Of a stretch of 64,000 nt of DNA, positions 43,801-57,200 are shown piece after piece. The DNA is taken from assembly GCF_000972845.2 (NCBI RefSeq), contig NC_040028.1:17792871-17856870 (forward strand), given 5' to 3'. The notes beneath the pieces are model-generated. The model was not told where the DNA came from and did not search any database. It saw only the letters and a program-made list of their open reading frames with translations. The position numbers and the translations under genes are program-made. Within the stretch, counting starts at the first letter, position 1, and the number at the start of each line of letters is the position of its first letter. Source of the DNA: Larimichthys crocea (lineage: Eukaryota > Chordata > Actinopteri > Sciaenidae).

Positions 43801-45335
43801 CACTATATCAAATGATTTGTTCATCATCTTACATGTGCAGACAATTGTGTGATCTTTTCCACAAGCCACAAGCTTCACCTTCTCAGACTTTAAGGCTGGA
43901 AGGGAAACACACAAACACACAGACGTTACAGCTACTGAACATTACATCAAAACACTCAAAATAATGGATTATTTCGCCAGTGTCAAGACCACCTAGACCA
44001 AGACTAAGGCATGATCAAGACCAGAGTGTATCGAGACCAAGACTTTGAGGGGTTGAGACCAAGAAAAAATACCCTTGGTCTGTTGTCCGCTAATATATAG
44101 CCCTCTGTTAGAAACCTAGGTATACGGATCGATTCAGACCTCAGCCTCCACCCGAAAATCAATAAACTTCCAACTAAGAATCCAGAATCAAAGCCATGCT
44201 CCCACAGTCTGACCTCGAAACTACTACTGCAATTTACTCCTCTCCAGTATCAACAAAAAAACAATCACTCTCATGCCACCAACTAGAATTTAATGAACAC
44301 ATTTAAAGCCCCTTCCTGGTCTGCCCTCTAACTATATTGCCAGCATGTTAACCCCGTACGAGCCAGTTCACAGGCTTAGATCCTCAGGCGGATCACTTCT
44401 ATTTAAGCACCTATAAAGGTGCTATATAAATCAATAAATTAAAGTAAGTAAGTAGCTGTTTTTGTGTGCAGCATTTCTTTTGGACACTGCTTTTCTGCAA
44501 TCATATTTCATTACAGAAGATTAGTTGGGTATCTCCTCCCTGACAGCCATTATTCACTTTCTTTGAATGCATGTGAAGGGGATGCAGAGAGGGGTGAGAG
44601 TGATTAACAGTACCACAGATTTAAAATACTACTACTAACTACTGGAAGTTTTACAGTGATGATAGAGATATACCTGCAGCTGGGGTCTTGACCGGTCTCA
44701 TCCATAATAAAGATGATCATGAGTTGCAGCTCTTTTGTAAAATAACTCACCTTTCACAGAGGCAGGTTTGCAGACAGCAGGCTTAAAGCCATGTCCCAGT
44801 TGACCCCAAGCATTAACGCCAAACATGAGCAGCCTGCCATTTTCTGCAGACATACAGTAAGAACAATCATCAATCAGATGACGTATGTTTAATTAAACAA
44901 CACATATTTATAGTTTCAAATGTGGACAGACTGTGTGCACCTGTGATGACAGCAGTGTGCTCTCCTCCACAGGAAACCTGCACTGGCTGATCATTCTTCA
45001 ACCAGAATTTACCAGGCACATTATCAGCAAAGCAGCTCCTTCCAAATGTGAAGACGGCTCCTGTTTCTGATGACAAATAACAAGTAACTCATCTTGATGT
45101 GATGTGATGGGACTTAAAGGCAACACTAATTTACTCTTCTCTAATTTAACACCGGCTAAATCCTGACCCAACCTGCTGTCACCTTTAAGTAGCAGCCTGA
45201 CAGAAATAGCAACAGGTTTACCACACGCACACATAATGTGTGCAAACCGTTATTAAGTATAACTACTGTTCATAAAGCCTTGTTGTTATAGAAAGTACTC
45301 TTACCGGGTATATCCACCTCTTTCTGTCCCGTCAT
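34812..45335 (-). CDS. rpgr: retinitis pigmentosa GTPase regulator, ORF15-type, complete, 1725 aa
   Basis: Thirteen exons on the minus strand: 45335-45305, 45066-44941, 44843-44751, 43895-43833, 43745-43587, 43491-43342, 43266-43108, 42522-42367, 42164-42040, 41915-41709, 41192-40667, 40521-40430, 38102-34812 (stop TGA 34814-34812). They sum to 5178 bases in frame. Residues about 10-390 are the RCC1-like seven-blade propeller, with one repeat in most exons ([81 protein letters not shown]). A Ser/Pro/Lys-rich linker covers about 391-629. The ORF15 exon gives residues 630-1725: basic first, then a Glu-rich tract (about 1150-1660), and a conserved C-terminus ending [13 protein letters not shown], as in human FWNNVLPHYLELK. 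RPGR sits at the photoreceptor connecting cilium/transition zone, where the propeller binds RPGRIP1 and PDE6D. It is head to head with otc. Confidence 0.95.
35010..36530 (-). repeat. rpgr: rpgr ORF15 polypurine (coding strand) low-complexity tract
   Basis: About 1.5 kb in which the coding (minus) strand is almost entirely purine (GAG/GAA/GAT/AGT codons) and the plus strand is CT-rich. It encodes roughly 500 residues dominated by Glu, with Ser, Asp and Gly. Runs such as EEEEGEEE resemble the Glu/Gly context glutamylated by TTLL5 in mammalian RPGR; that link is family knowledge, not shown here. Long plus-strand frames through this tract are shadows. Confidence 0.95.
35580..35890 (-). repeat. 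rpgr: 150-bp (50-codon) tandem duplication inside ORF15
   Basis: The plus-strand marker ctgcagtgtcgtcctcagct occurs at 35603 and again at 35753, with matching sequence between. This gives a 150-base period that keeps the reading frame. The protein repeats the block [20 protein letters not shown] with a few changes ([16 protein letters not shown]). The units are similar enough to suggest a recent expansion. Confidence 0.9.
39018..39310 (+). repeat. interspersed repeat family A, copy 7
   Basis: It is in the rpgr intron between the 92-base exon and the ORF15 exon, antisense to rpgr. It carries the standard series from aactgcagttcctcaaacgt to agcgtggacgctttgattga. Confidence 0.85.
39320..39690 (-). 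repeat. interspersed repeat family C, copy 3 (reverse)
   Basis: On the minus strand it repeats the ggtgtcgtgccagacctgga and gttagttc-type blocks of 17200-17640. It abuts the family A copy at 39018-39310. Confidence 0.7.
43975..44095 (-). repeat. fragment of the 44-bp minisatellite motif of 61518-62110
   Basis: accaagactttgaggggttg at 44036 and the following bases are the exact reverse complement of a unit of the array at 61518-62110. It is a single imperfect unit in an rpgr intron. Confidence 0.7.
44100..44450 (+). mobile_element. degenerate LINE (L2/CR1-like) 3' fragment
   Basis: It contains remnants such as ccccttcctggtctgccctc, cagttcacaggcttagatcc and the tail ctataaaggtgctatataaa, typical of vertebrate L2-type LINE 3' ends. 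It is truncated and interrupted by stops, and lies in an rpgr intron. Confidence 0.6.
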
Positions 45336-47143
45336 CTTCACTCCTGGCCCCGCCTGACAGCTCCTCAGCCTCACCTTGTGGTGACGGTGCTCGGCCGGCT
45401 GTCAGGTTATAGTGATGGGAAGTTCGGTTCTTTTTAGGGAGTCAGATCATTTGACTCACCAAGAAGATCCGGCTCTTTCGGCTCCCAAACGGCTCTTCAT
45501 TTCATAATTCAGCCAAATTTAGCGCTGTTTTGATTTTTGATTTATATGTGTGCACATATCATGTATATATTCAATACAGCCTTTGTGCTGAAGTATTTAA
45601 AAGTAAAAAATTACATTTTCTAATATCAATAAATTAATGCACTAACTTGCTTGTACAAACACTATGCTACACAAAGCAGATAGAAATACCTATAAAAACT
45701 ATAAAATGCATAGAAATGCTGCTTCTTTTTCTACTATCACTCAACGGCTAACGTACCAGAGCCGCCGCCCATGGGTTACTTAAAAGAGCCGGTGTTGTGT
45801 TATATTAAACACCCTTGTTGTGAAATGCAAACCACTCAGTTGTTTGGAAAGTGAAGCAATTCGCCTTAATATCGCAAATAAACGCAGGGGAAAATGCTAC
45901 TTTACGGTTTTAATATACAATTTTAACATACAATCGGATGATAGCGAACACAAAACAACACCTTTTTGTATGTTCTGTGGAAATATACCCCAGCCTTAAT
46001 TACAAAATGAATTAAATAGATTTTTCTGAGCAAGTTGAATGTATGTGACTTGGCTTTCACAAGGCTTAATATAATCCCAGCTTTTCTTGCAATTCATAGG
46101 TTCAAAAGCATGTGCTTTTAACTTGGTTAACTGTATATAAGCTACTCATATAGGTCGAAACAACAGAATATCACCTATAATGAAAATATAATGTGATAGA
46201 CAAGTCATAACCTCTGTGTGTTTCTCACCATTAAAGGACATGTTCTCCATCAAATACTGTTTTTAAGATATTAAATATTTTATTGCTGCTTTATAAAATA
46301 AAATACCTATCAAACTCATACATAAATTGGCACCAAATGTATGCTGTTAAAGGTAAAAAGGAACAAAATTATGCAGGTGGGGTGCATTTCATGGCAGGCC
46401 TTGTTTCACCATTTCCTGTGATATGTACGCCCTGCATACTAAACTGACTCTGGTTACACAAACTAGTCCCATCTGTATACTGTGAAAAGTATTTGAAGCT
46501 GGGATCAACAGAATATATTTTAAAACACAAACATTTCCAGATCCCTGAGATGTTTTCTATCTGTTTGGTATCATAAAATGTTTGTCTGGGGCCAAACAAG
46601 GAGTTTTAGCACAGAGGGGAGTCACCGGTGTTTCGATTGAAAGAGCGACCGTGTTAACTGGTGACCGACAACCGAATGCGCCATTGTAAGGTAAATGTAA
46701 AAAATAATAATAATAATAAAAAAATAAAGATACATTCACTAGGTCAGTTATAAATTATCTTCCTGTTTCTACAGCTGTCGTAACTACGACACCCACATAC
46801 GATCTCCAGTTAACACGGTCGCTTGTTAATCCGAAACACCCGCCTAACGTTTCATCATGACATTACGGATAAACGGCTCACTTCTACGACATAATGTGGA
46901 TAACAAGTAATACAATAACGTGTTGTCTTTCTTCTATAAATAATTATCAGCATGGTGTAAACTCTACGGGTGTACCGGAGGAAGCCACGCCCGCTGCGGT
47001 GATGTCAGCCCCGGCCACGCTGCAGCGCCTTACCGGGTTGGTTGTAGCTTCGGCTGCATGTCATGTGGGACAGGCAATGAAATAAAGTTGATGAAACAAT
47101 CGCTGTACATTACACTTCCACTGAATCCACGCTTCCAGCTGCG
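45336..47143. promoter_or_regulatory. divergent rpgr/otc promoter interval
   Basis: About 1.8 kb separates the two start codons, which point away from each other. It contains a hAT-like fragment (about 45410-45800), AT-rich sequence, and a more GC-rich patch at about 46970-47060 upstream of otc. Transcription starts cannot be placed from sequence alone. No exon was recognised. Confidence 0.5.
45410..45800. mobile_element. hAT-like DNA transposon fragment
   Basis: It opens agtgatgggaagttcggttc and includes gagtcagatcatttgactca and gatccggctctttcggctcc; a ggctcttttaagtaaccc-like segment closes it near 45790 in reverse (cccatgggttacttaaaaga). The wording resembles common fish hAT-derived repeats. 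No transposase is present. Confidence 0.5.
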
Positions 47144-49801
<2,658 letters not shown>

Positions 49802-50043
49802 TTTCAGGACTTTTACTTGTGCGTCATGACACATAGAAGTCAGATAGCATTAACATCACAAGATACCAAAGTAACTGCAGTGTTAAATTCAGAGCAGTGG
49901 ATGCAGTTTTTGTCTTTGACTGTTTCTGTTCAACCATTAATATCCAAAGTCATCTGTTCATCTCTTTTAATGTTTCTTTGTTTACTGTGATCGAGAGGAT
50001 TTATTTGTGGTTTACAGCGGAAATGTTAGAGGCGTTACTAAAA

Positions 50044-50049
50044 AATAAA
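50044..50049 (+). promoter_or_regulatory. otc: otc poly(A) signal
   Basis: A canonical AATAAA about 240 bases after the otc stop, followed within 30 bases by a T/G-rich stretch (gtttgcttcatcttgttt). Confidence 0.75.
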
Positions 50050-50509
50050 AGTTTGCTTCATCTTGTTTAATGTCTTTATTTCACAACAACATCTAAAAAG
50101 CAGAAATTTGAACGAGAAAACGCAAATGCAACACCAACGTGTAGTTACATTTTGCGGAAACGCACATCGTTCACAATCTCTGTGCTCCTTAATACACGAC
50201 TATAAATCCAGCTTTACTGCCTTTAATGTCTTAAAGCAAGTGAACTCCTATAACTCCTTTGAATGTATACAGATGTTCCTTTTACATGTCTTCATGTCTG
50301 TAATGTCCATTAACTGTACTAAGTGAGTAAAGTTTTGTAGTATTCGGTTTTATTTAGATAGCACCAAATCAGAACAGAGGTTTTCTCAGGACACTTTCCA
50401 TACAGAGCAAGTCTAGACAGTTGTCTTTATTATTTTAATATTTATAGAGACCCAGCAATTGCCCACCATGAGCAAGCACTTGGTGATTGTGGCAAGGAAA
50501 AACTTTAGA

Positions 50510-50766
50510 CAGATAGATAGATTATTGATCCTGAGGAAAGCAGCATGAGACACTGTAAACATACGTTAAAGTTAACTTATAAGATAAGGATATATTTTTA
50601 GTATATTTAAGAGCAGAAATCCTTAAAATGTTCCACTTCCAGCTTCTCTAATGTGGATTTGCTTTGTTTTATGTCATTAAATTGGATTTTGGGCGATTAG
50701 TTTGACATTTTTCAACATTTTCTCACTTTAAATAGATTAAACGATTACTTTATTAATCAAAGAAAT

Positions 50767-50807
<41 letters not shown>

Positions 50808-51029
50808 CACATATAAACATACATTAAAGTTAACCTATAAGATAATATAAGGATATATTTTTAGGATATTTTGGAGCAGAAATCCTTAAAATGTTCCACT
50901 TACAGCTTCTCTAATGTGGATTTGCTTTGTTTTATGTCATTAAATTGGATTTTGGGCGATTAGTTTGACATTTTTCAACATTTTCTCACTTTAAATAGAT
51001 TAAACGATTACTTTATTAATCAAAGAAAT

Positions 51030-51100
<71 letters not shown>

Positions 51101-51676
51101 TATTGATCCTGAGGGAAGCAGCATGAGACACTGTAAACATACATTAAAGTTAACTTATAAGATAATATATGGATATATTTTTAGGATATTTAAGAGCAGA
51201 AATCCTTAAAATGTTCCACTTACAGCTTCTCTAATGTGGATTTGCGGATTTGGATTTGGGGCAATTAGCTTGACATTTTTCAACATTTGTGGTTAAACAG
51301 TCGAAGGGACAGATACAGGAAATCTTTCCTGCCACATGCTATTACACTGTATAACAAAAGCTAAGTCATAATCTACAATCTACAGTCACCTCATATTTCT
51401 CCCTACTTTGTACATATCAACACTGCCAACTTGCTGTTTATACCTCTGTACAATATATTTTATTTTATCGTATTTACTATTGCTTTTTTGATATTTTATT
51501 ATGTATATTTTGCTTTATAGTATATTTTTATTCTTTGTTGTCACTTGTCACTTTGTGTAATGCTGCTGCTGCACTATAATTTCCCAGCTTGGGATAAATA
51601 AAGTATATCTATCTGTCTATCTATCTATTTTCTCACTTTAAATAGATTAAACGATTACTTTATTAATCAAAGAAAT

Positions 51677-51759
<83 letters not shown>

Positions 51760-51760
51760 G
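50510..51760. repeat. tandemly iterated LINE-tail element with (GATA)n tracts
   Basis: A block of about 250 bases (ttaaagttaacttataagat through tcaaagaaatgatagatag) occurs three times (about 50560-50805, 50820-51098, 51140-51290 partial), each near a GATA tract (50768-50806, 51029-51100, 51677-51758). Between copies two and the last tract, 51300-51610 is a LINE-like 3' end with cccagcttgggataaataaa, an RTE/Rex-type signature, running into (TATC)n. Nested insertions into the microsatellite explain the mosaic. Confidence 0.75.
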
Positions 51761-51984
51761 TTTCACTCTTGCTCTTCTCTTTTGAGACGTCCATAGAGGT
51801 TCAAATGCTTCATTAGGTCAACCGAAAAAGCCAAATCTCCAAGTCCAAACCAAGTCCCCGGGCCATACTTTGGACACCCCTGGTGAGCAGAGAGCGCCAT
51901 CTAATGGACAGACTCGGCATCGCCCCGGTTCTGTGATTGGATAACGGGAGACAGCGTGTTTGTGCGGGAAGCTTTGATCTCCGT

Positions 51985-52019
51985 GGGTGGTCCATCCATC
52001 CATCCATCCATCCATCCTG
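51985..52019. repeat. (ATCC)n microsatellite
   Basis: About seven ccat/atcc units, flanked by unique sequence upstream of gpr161. Confidence 0.9.
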
Positions 52020-52199
52020 GATAAAAAAAAAGATGCTGCGTAATAGTTCATTCATAAACACCAGCAGCCTGTCATTGCACACACACACACTGACAGAGTT
52101 TCTGTAAACATAAACACACTAACTACCACGTAGACTGAAATAAAACGCACAGTGTCACTTAACTACAGAGAAATAACGTTAAGGCTGCTGCTGCTGCTA

Positions 52200-52489
52200 C
52201 AATGGCGATGTGAAAACAAGGCGACCACCCACACTGAAGGGTGAGAGGAGGAGGAGGGAGGAGGAGGAGGAGGAGGAGGACGCCATTGCAGCCCGCAGCT
52301 GGCCGTCTGCGAGAGGAGGTGGAGGGACAGACGTTAGCTTTAAACTCCCCCGACTATGTCACTGTTTACCGGGCTCAGCCGCCTCCAGCCACCGTGTGCT
52401 AGAAAACGCTTAGCGTAGTGGAGGATGGACGGTTCGCTTGAGGAGGAGGACACAATGTGGACAAGCAGAGCCGAACCGAACCGAAGCAG
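52200..52489 (+). promoter_or_regulatory. gpr161: probable gpr161 promoter and 5' UTR exon (CpG-rich)
   Basis: A GC- and CpG-rich patch with a (GGA)n stretch at about 52245-52282, followed by a good splice donor (gcag|gtaaag at 52489/52490). It is the nearest plausible first exon to the coding exon whose acceptor is at 54202. The exon start is unknown. The sequence contains two upstream ATGs, described separately. Confidence 0.5.
52356..52418 (+). promoter_or_regulatory. gpr161: upstream ORF 1 in gpr161 5' UTR
   Basis: An ATG at 52356 opens a 20-codon frame closing with TAG at 52416-52418, before the splice donor. If the exon extends this far 5', scanning ribosomes meet it first. Confidence 0.4.
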
Positions 52490-52646
52490 GTAAAGACGGG
52501 ATAAAAGATAGCCGTGTTTGGGGAGGAGGAGGAGGAGGAGAAGGGGGGAGGAAGAGGGGGACACAATGGGGGAGAAAGTTTGAGCTAACCTCGGCTAACT
52601 AACGGTTAGCGTCCGCTGCTAAGTGCTACATCCTGTCCAACGGCTG

Positions 52647-52800
52647 CTTTTTATAACCGTTAACATTTAAAATTTTAAACCTCTAACACTTTTTATAACC
52701 GTTAACATTTAAAATTTAAACCTCCAACACTTTTTATAACCGTTAACATTTAAATTTTAAACCTAACACTTTTTATAACCGTTAACTTCATTTAAACCGC
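52647..52800. repeat. about 41-bp tandem repeat, four copies, gpr161 intron 1
   Basis: Units beginning ctttttataaccgttaacat followed by a ttaaaattttaaacct block recur at about 52647, 52688, 52729 and 52768, with small indels. Confidence 0.85.
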
Positions 52801-52899
52801 TAACTTTGGATGTTTGTTGCCTTTTAAAGTCTAAAAACAAAGTTAAAGTTAAATTTAACCGACGGTTACAGCTTAAAGTTTAAATTTTTCCTTAAACTC

Positions 52900-53727
52900 G
52901 ACTTTTACACACGTTTTAAGCCTCAGTGCTGTTTGAGTTTAACATTAAATCATGTAAATAATCACTGCTAACAGAAACTTTTAACTTAAAGTGTGTTTTC
53001 TCAGTGTTATCTTATTTATATGATTATTGTGAGAGCTTTGTTTGACGTGTTTACATGCTGCTAGGTGCAGATGCATGGTGTTTTGAAAATATATGATGTG
53101 TTTGTGTGTGTGTGCAATGCTTATCTGCAAAGTAACTACAGTAGTTAAGATGAGTAAAACGCAGCGTTGTCCCTCAAGAGCCTGAGTAATACTTCAATAC
53201 TTACCTCTATAACTTACAGGTAGTTGCATTTACAAGATTTAGGAGATAAAGTAACTTTACTAATTGAGTATGCTCATCTGCAAAGTAACTACAGTAGTTA
53301 GTAGTTTTAAAGACACCTTCACATGACTTTTGCACACTTTTAAGCCTCAGTGCTGTTTGAGTTTAACATTAAAACATGTAAATAATCACTGCTAACAGAA
53401 ACTTTTAACTTAAAGTGTGTAAAAGTCCTGTTTTCTCATTGTTATCTTATATATTAGATAGATTGTGACGTGTTTACATGCTGCTAGGTGCAGATGTGTA
53501 ATGTTTTGTAAATATATGATGTGTTTGTGTGTGTGCAATGCTTTATCTGCAAAGTAACTAGTAACTAGTAGTAGTTAAGATGAGTAAAACACAGTGTTTT
53601 CTGGTGTGTATTGAATAATACTTCAGTACTTACCTCTATAACTTACATTGCATTAACAAGATTTAAAAGAGAAAAAGTAACTTTACTAATTGAGTTTGCT
53701 CATCTGCAAAGTAACTACAGTAGTTGC
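52900..53727. repeat. about 400-bp direct duplication in gpr161 intron 1
   Basis: 52900-53306 and 53325-53727 share the ordered blocks ttaagcctcagtgctgtttg, aaataatcactgctaacaga, gtttacatgctgctaggtgc and gctcatctgcaaagtaacta. The offset is about 425 bases with scattered substitutions. Confidence 0.8.
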
Positions 53728-54246
53728 ATGAATGTTGTGCAGTGTTTTCCTCTCTAGTATAAAGTACGAAGTAAATATTTAAAGTACCTTAAACGTGTGA
53801 AATAGTTACTTTGCTTAACTGCTTAAACGTCATGTATTGATTGACAGGCTTCAGTCGGATGTTTTAACACAATTAATCGTACGTACGTGACAACATTGCA
53901 TGTTTTGCAGTCTGTGCAGGCAGCTTGAAACTCGCTTTATACTCACTGTGAACACAAAGTCTGAGTTAATGTTTGTCAATCGGCCTTTAAACTGCACTAG
54001 AGCGGAAATCTTCTTAAATTAATTGGCTGATATTTCACTAATCCGTCCATTTTCTGTAACCACTTATCCTCATCAGGGTCACGGTGGGGCTGGAGCCTGC
54101 CAGTTTGTCACAGGACGCTTAGAGACAAACATATTTGATGACTTGTTTAGTTCAATTATTAATTATTAACATGCTTGTACATCATTTCTTTTCCCCTAAC
54201 AGTCTCCTGCCATTCCTTCAGCTGTCTGCTGCCCTGGTCTCTTACC

Positions 54247-57200
54247 ATGAACACCAGTAGAAACTGCACCGCGGTGGGGCATGGCGAGGGTCTGGCCGCC
54301 CTGGAGTCAGTCTCCATCGTGACCATCACACTTCTCGCCTGCTTGGGGAACCTGCTGATCGTCGTGACTCTTTACCGCAGGCCTTATCTCCTCACACCCA
54401 GCAACAAGTTTGTGTTCAGCCTGACCCTGTCCAACCTGCTGCTGTCCATGCTGGTGCTGCCGTTCGTGGCCGTGAGCTCAGCAAAGAGAGAGTGGGTGTT
54501 CGGGGTGGTGTGGTGCAACTTCACCGCCCTGCTATACCTGCTCATCAGCTCGGCCAGCATGCTCACACTCGGAGCTATTGCTATTGACAGGTTGGTGCTG
54601 GGAAATGAGCATGCATTAACATAATACACTCTAAAGTTGATACAGCGACACTGTTCAAGAGCAACATTAGCATTTAGTTGTGTTTCTGGTTACTTTCTCC
54701 ACCTGCTGCTGAGGGAAATATTTGGCTGTTTAGCTGCTAAATAAATGCTCCGCTGAGTTCACCAGCTAGTTGCAAACTTTGTCTATCTGCTGTTCGGTGC
54801 TGAGCAGGCAGGGTACAGTTGATTTATCAGAGAGAAAACAGCTGCCTGTGGTTGATTAAAGCCGAAACAATGAGCTGAAGGGTGCATTTTTCTGTAGGTT
54901 CATCTCACATTACATAAAGTCATTTGATCCTCTGTTAACACAGACGATTGATGCAGCTCTAAATTCAAACTTAAAACTCAGTTTACTGTTTCCATGCAGA
55001 GAACGCAGCGGTCTAAAAGTTACTAATGCAGCCTTGTTACCAGACTTTGTTTAAACTTCCAGTGCAGCCACTCGCTGGCCATTTATATCGGATTGTATGA
55101 GATTAGCAGCACCCAGATTACAACAGTGAACAACAAAATACACAATATATGGCTTTATTCCACAACAGTTAACATCTTTTGTGGCTGATGTCACAGAAAC
55201 ATTTAATAAACGATGACAAACAGTCATCCTGTCTTTATTTTTTAGTGAATGTTAGATGAGTCTCTTTCCTACAACAATGTTTTTACTTTATTTTGCTGTT
55301 TTGTTTTGTTTTTTTTTGGCTTTGGAAGCAACACGTTCACGTTGAAACACTTTTTTCTGTGTATTTCCCTTTAAGGCCAGTGAGCAGCTTTTGTAAATAA
55401 GATTGGTTAACCACATAATCAGGTCATGGTATTTTTCTGGAGATTTTCCCAGCTCAAGTGACAAGCATTAGACGGCCGTTAGACAAAGTAACTTTTTAAA
55501 TGTGGACTGACACATTAATCTGCGGGGCCGAGATTATTTCTGGCAAATTTCTGTTTTTAGAAATTAGAAACTGATAAACAAACACAATCATACACAGACG
55601 CAGCAAATCCAGCATACTGAACCGCACTGTCACTGCTGACTGTAGCTCTATTCTCTTTGCTTATTGACTTAGATATTCACTGATTTTATAACAACTATTT
55701 TAGATACTTCTTCTATGTTGGATGTTTTGTGTTCAGATCTTTTGGTCTTGGTCCTGTGACTCATTTAAAACACAACACTGTCAAGAAGTTGCTTACCATA
55801 AAACATCATTAAACAGTTTAATTTAAGAAGATTTATAAGGATTAATAAAGAGAATTGTCATTTTAATTTAAAACAAGAGTTGCTCGCCCACTATCAGCTG
55901 GGATACGCTCCAGTTACAGATGGTGGATGGACAAGAGCTTTGATGGCGTCGTCCAGGGCTCCACCTTAAACTAAAAGCTAAATAAATAAATTAAATGATT
56001 GTTGGTTGCAGTTGAGGAATTAGTAACAGTAACTTGTAGTCATTAGGATGTATTGTAAACGGGCTCTGAAGCATACAGTCCTCCCTGTTCTCAGCTCTCC
56101 TAATTACCCTCAGCACCTCTGGGAATTTTTGATTACAGTGCATGTTTTTGTTCTCCCAGCCCAGCCTCTCCTTTTCTCTTCTGTTTGCAGCTTTTAGGAA
56201 ACACTTCACAGCATTGTTAGGCGGGGAAAGTGCAGCCATTAACGTCCGGGTCACTCAAATCTGATGTTACTTGGACCAGAGGACTCCCTCGAGGCCGGCA
56301 CTGAGTTTCCTTCCTGCAGAGTTTCCTCACCGTCTTCCTCTCTCACCCCAACAGGTACTACGCCGTGCTCTACCCGATGATCTACCCCATGAAGATCACA
56401 GGAAACCGGGCGGTCGTCGTCATCGCCTACGTGTGGTTGCACTCCCTGGTGGGCTGTCTGCCTCCTCTCTTCGGCTGGTCCTCCTTCGAGTTCGACTGCT
56501 TCAAGTGGACGTGTGTCGCGTCCTGGCACAGAGAGCCGAGTTACACGGCCTTCTGGGTAACCTGGTGCACCCTTCCCCCCTTCTTCGTCATGCTGGCCTG
56601 TTACGGTGTCATTTTCCGCGTCGCCCGTATGAAAGCTCGGAAGGTTCACTGTGGGACGGTCATCATGGCCCAGGACGACTCCGCCGGAGCTCAGAGGAAC
56701 GGACGCAAAAACTCGAGCACCTCAACTTCGTCCAATGGAAGCCGGCGGAGCCTCGTGTACGCAGGGAGTCAGTGCAAGGCCTTTGTCACCATCTTAGTCG
56801 TGATCGGCACTTTCCTCATGACCTGGGGGCCGTACGTCGGGGTGGTGTGCACCGAGGCTTTGTGGGGACAGGGGAGCGTGTCTCAGGGACTGGAGACGTT
56901 GGTGGCTTGGCTGTCTTTCTGCAGCGCAGTGTGCCACCCGCTCATCTACGGTCTGTGGAATAAAACGGTGAGGAAGGAGCTGTTGGGGATGTGCTTTGGA
57001 GATCGCTACTACAGAGAGTCGTTCGCCACGCGGCAGAGGACGTCCCGCCTTTTCAGCATCTCCAACAGGATCACAGGTGGGAGAGCAGCAGACCGCTGAC
57101 GTCATGTTGTCATGTGTTCAGTAGATTTGTTCCCCGATGACGAGAACTTGCTTGTGTTCTTCCAGACTTGGGTATGTCCCCACACCTGACAGCCCTGTTG

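Larger units (their letters stand above)
52425..54260 (+). promoter_or_regulatory. gpr161: upstream ORF 2, spliced and overlapping the gpr161 start codon
   Basis: An ATG at 52425 begins a frame of 40 codons across the predicted junction 52489/54203. It ends at TAG 54258-54260, eleven bases beyond the main ATG at 54247 and in a different frame. A second in-frame ATG lies ten codons in. Overlapping uORFs usually depress translation of the main frame. This depends on the predicted exon 1 being real. Confidence 0.45.

Noticed and set aside
50768..51758. CRISPR-like spaced repeats
   Set aside because: These are (GATA)n microsatellites and repeat-element copies in vertebrate DNA; there are no uniform repeats with unique spacers.
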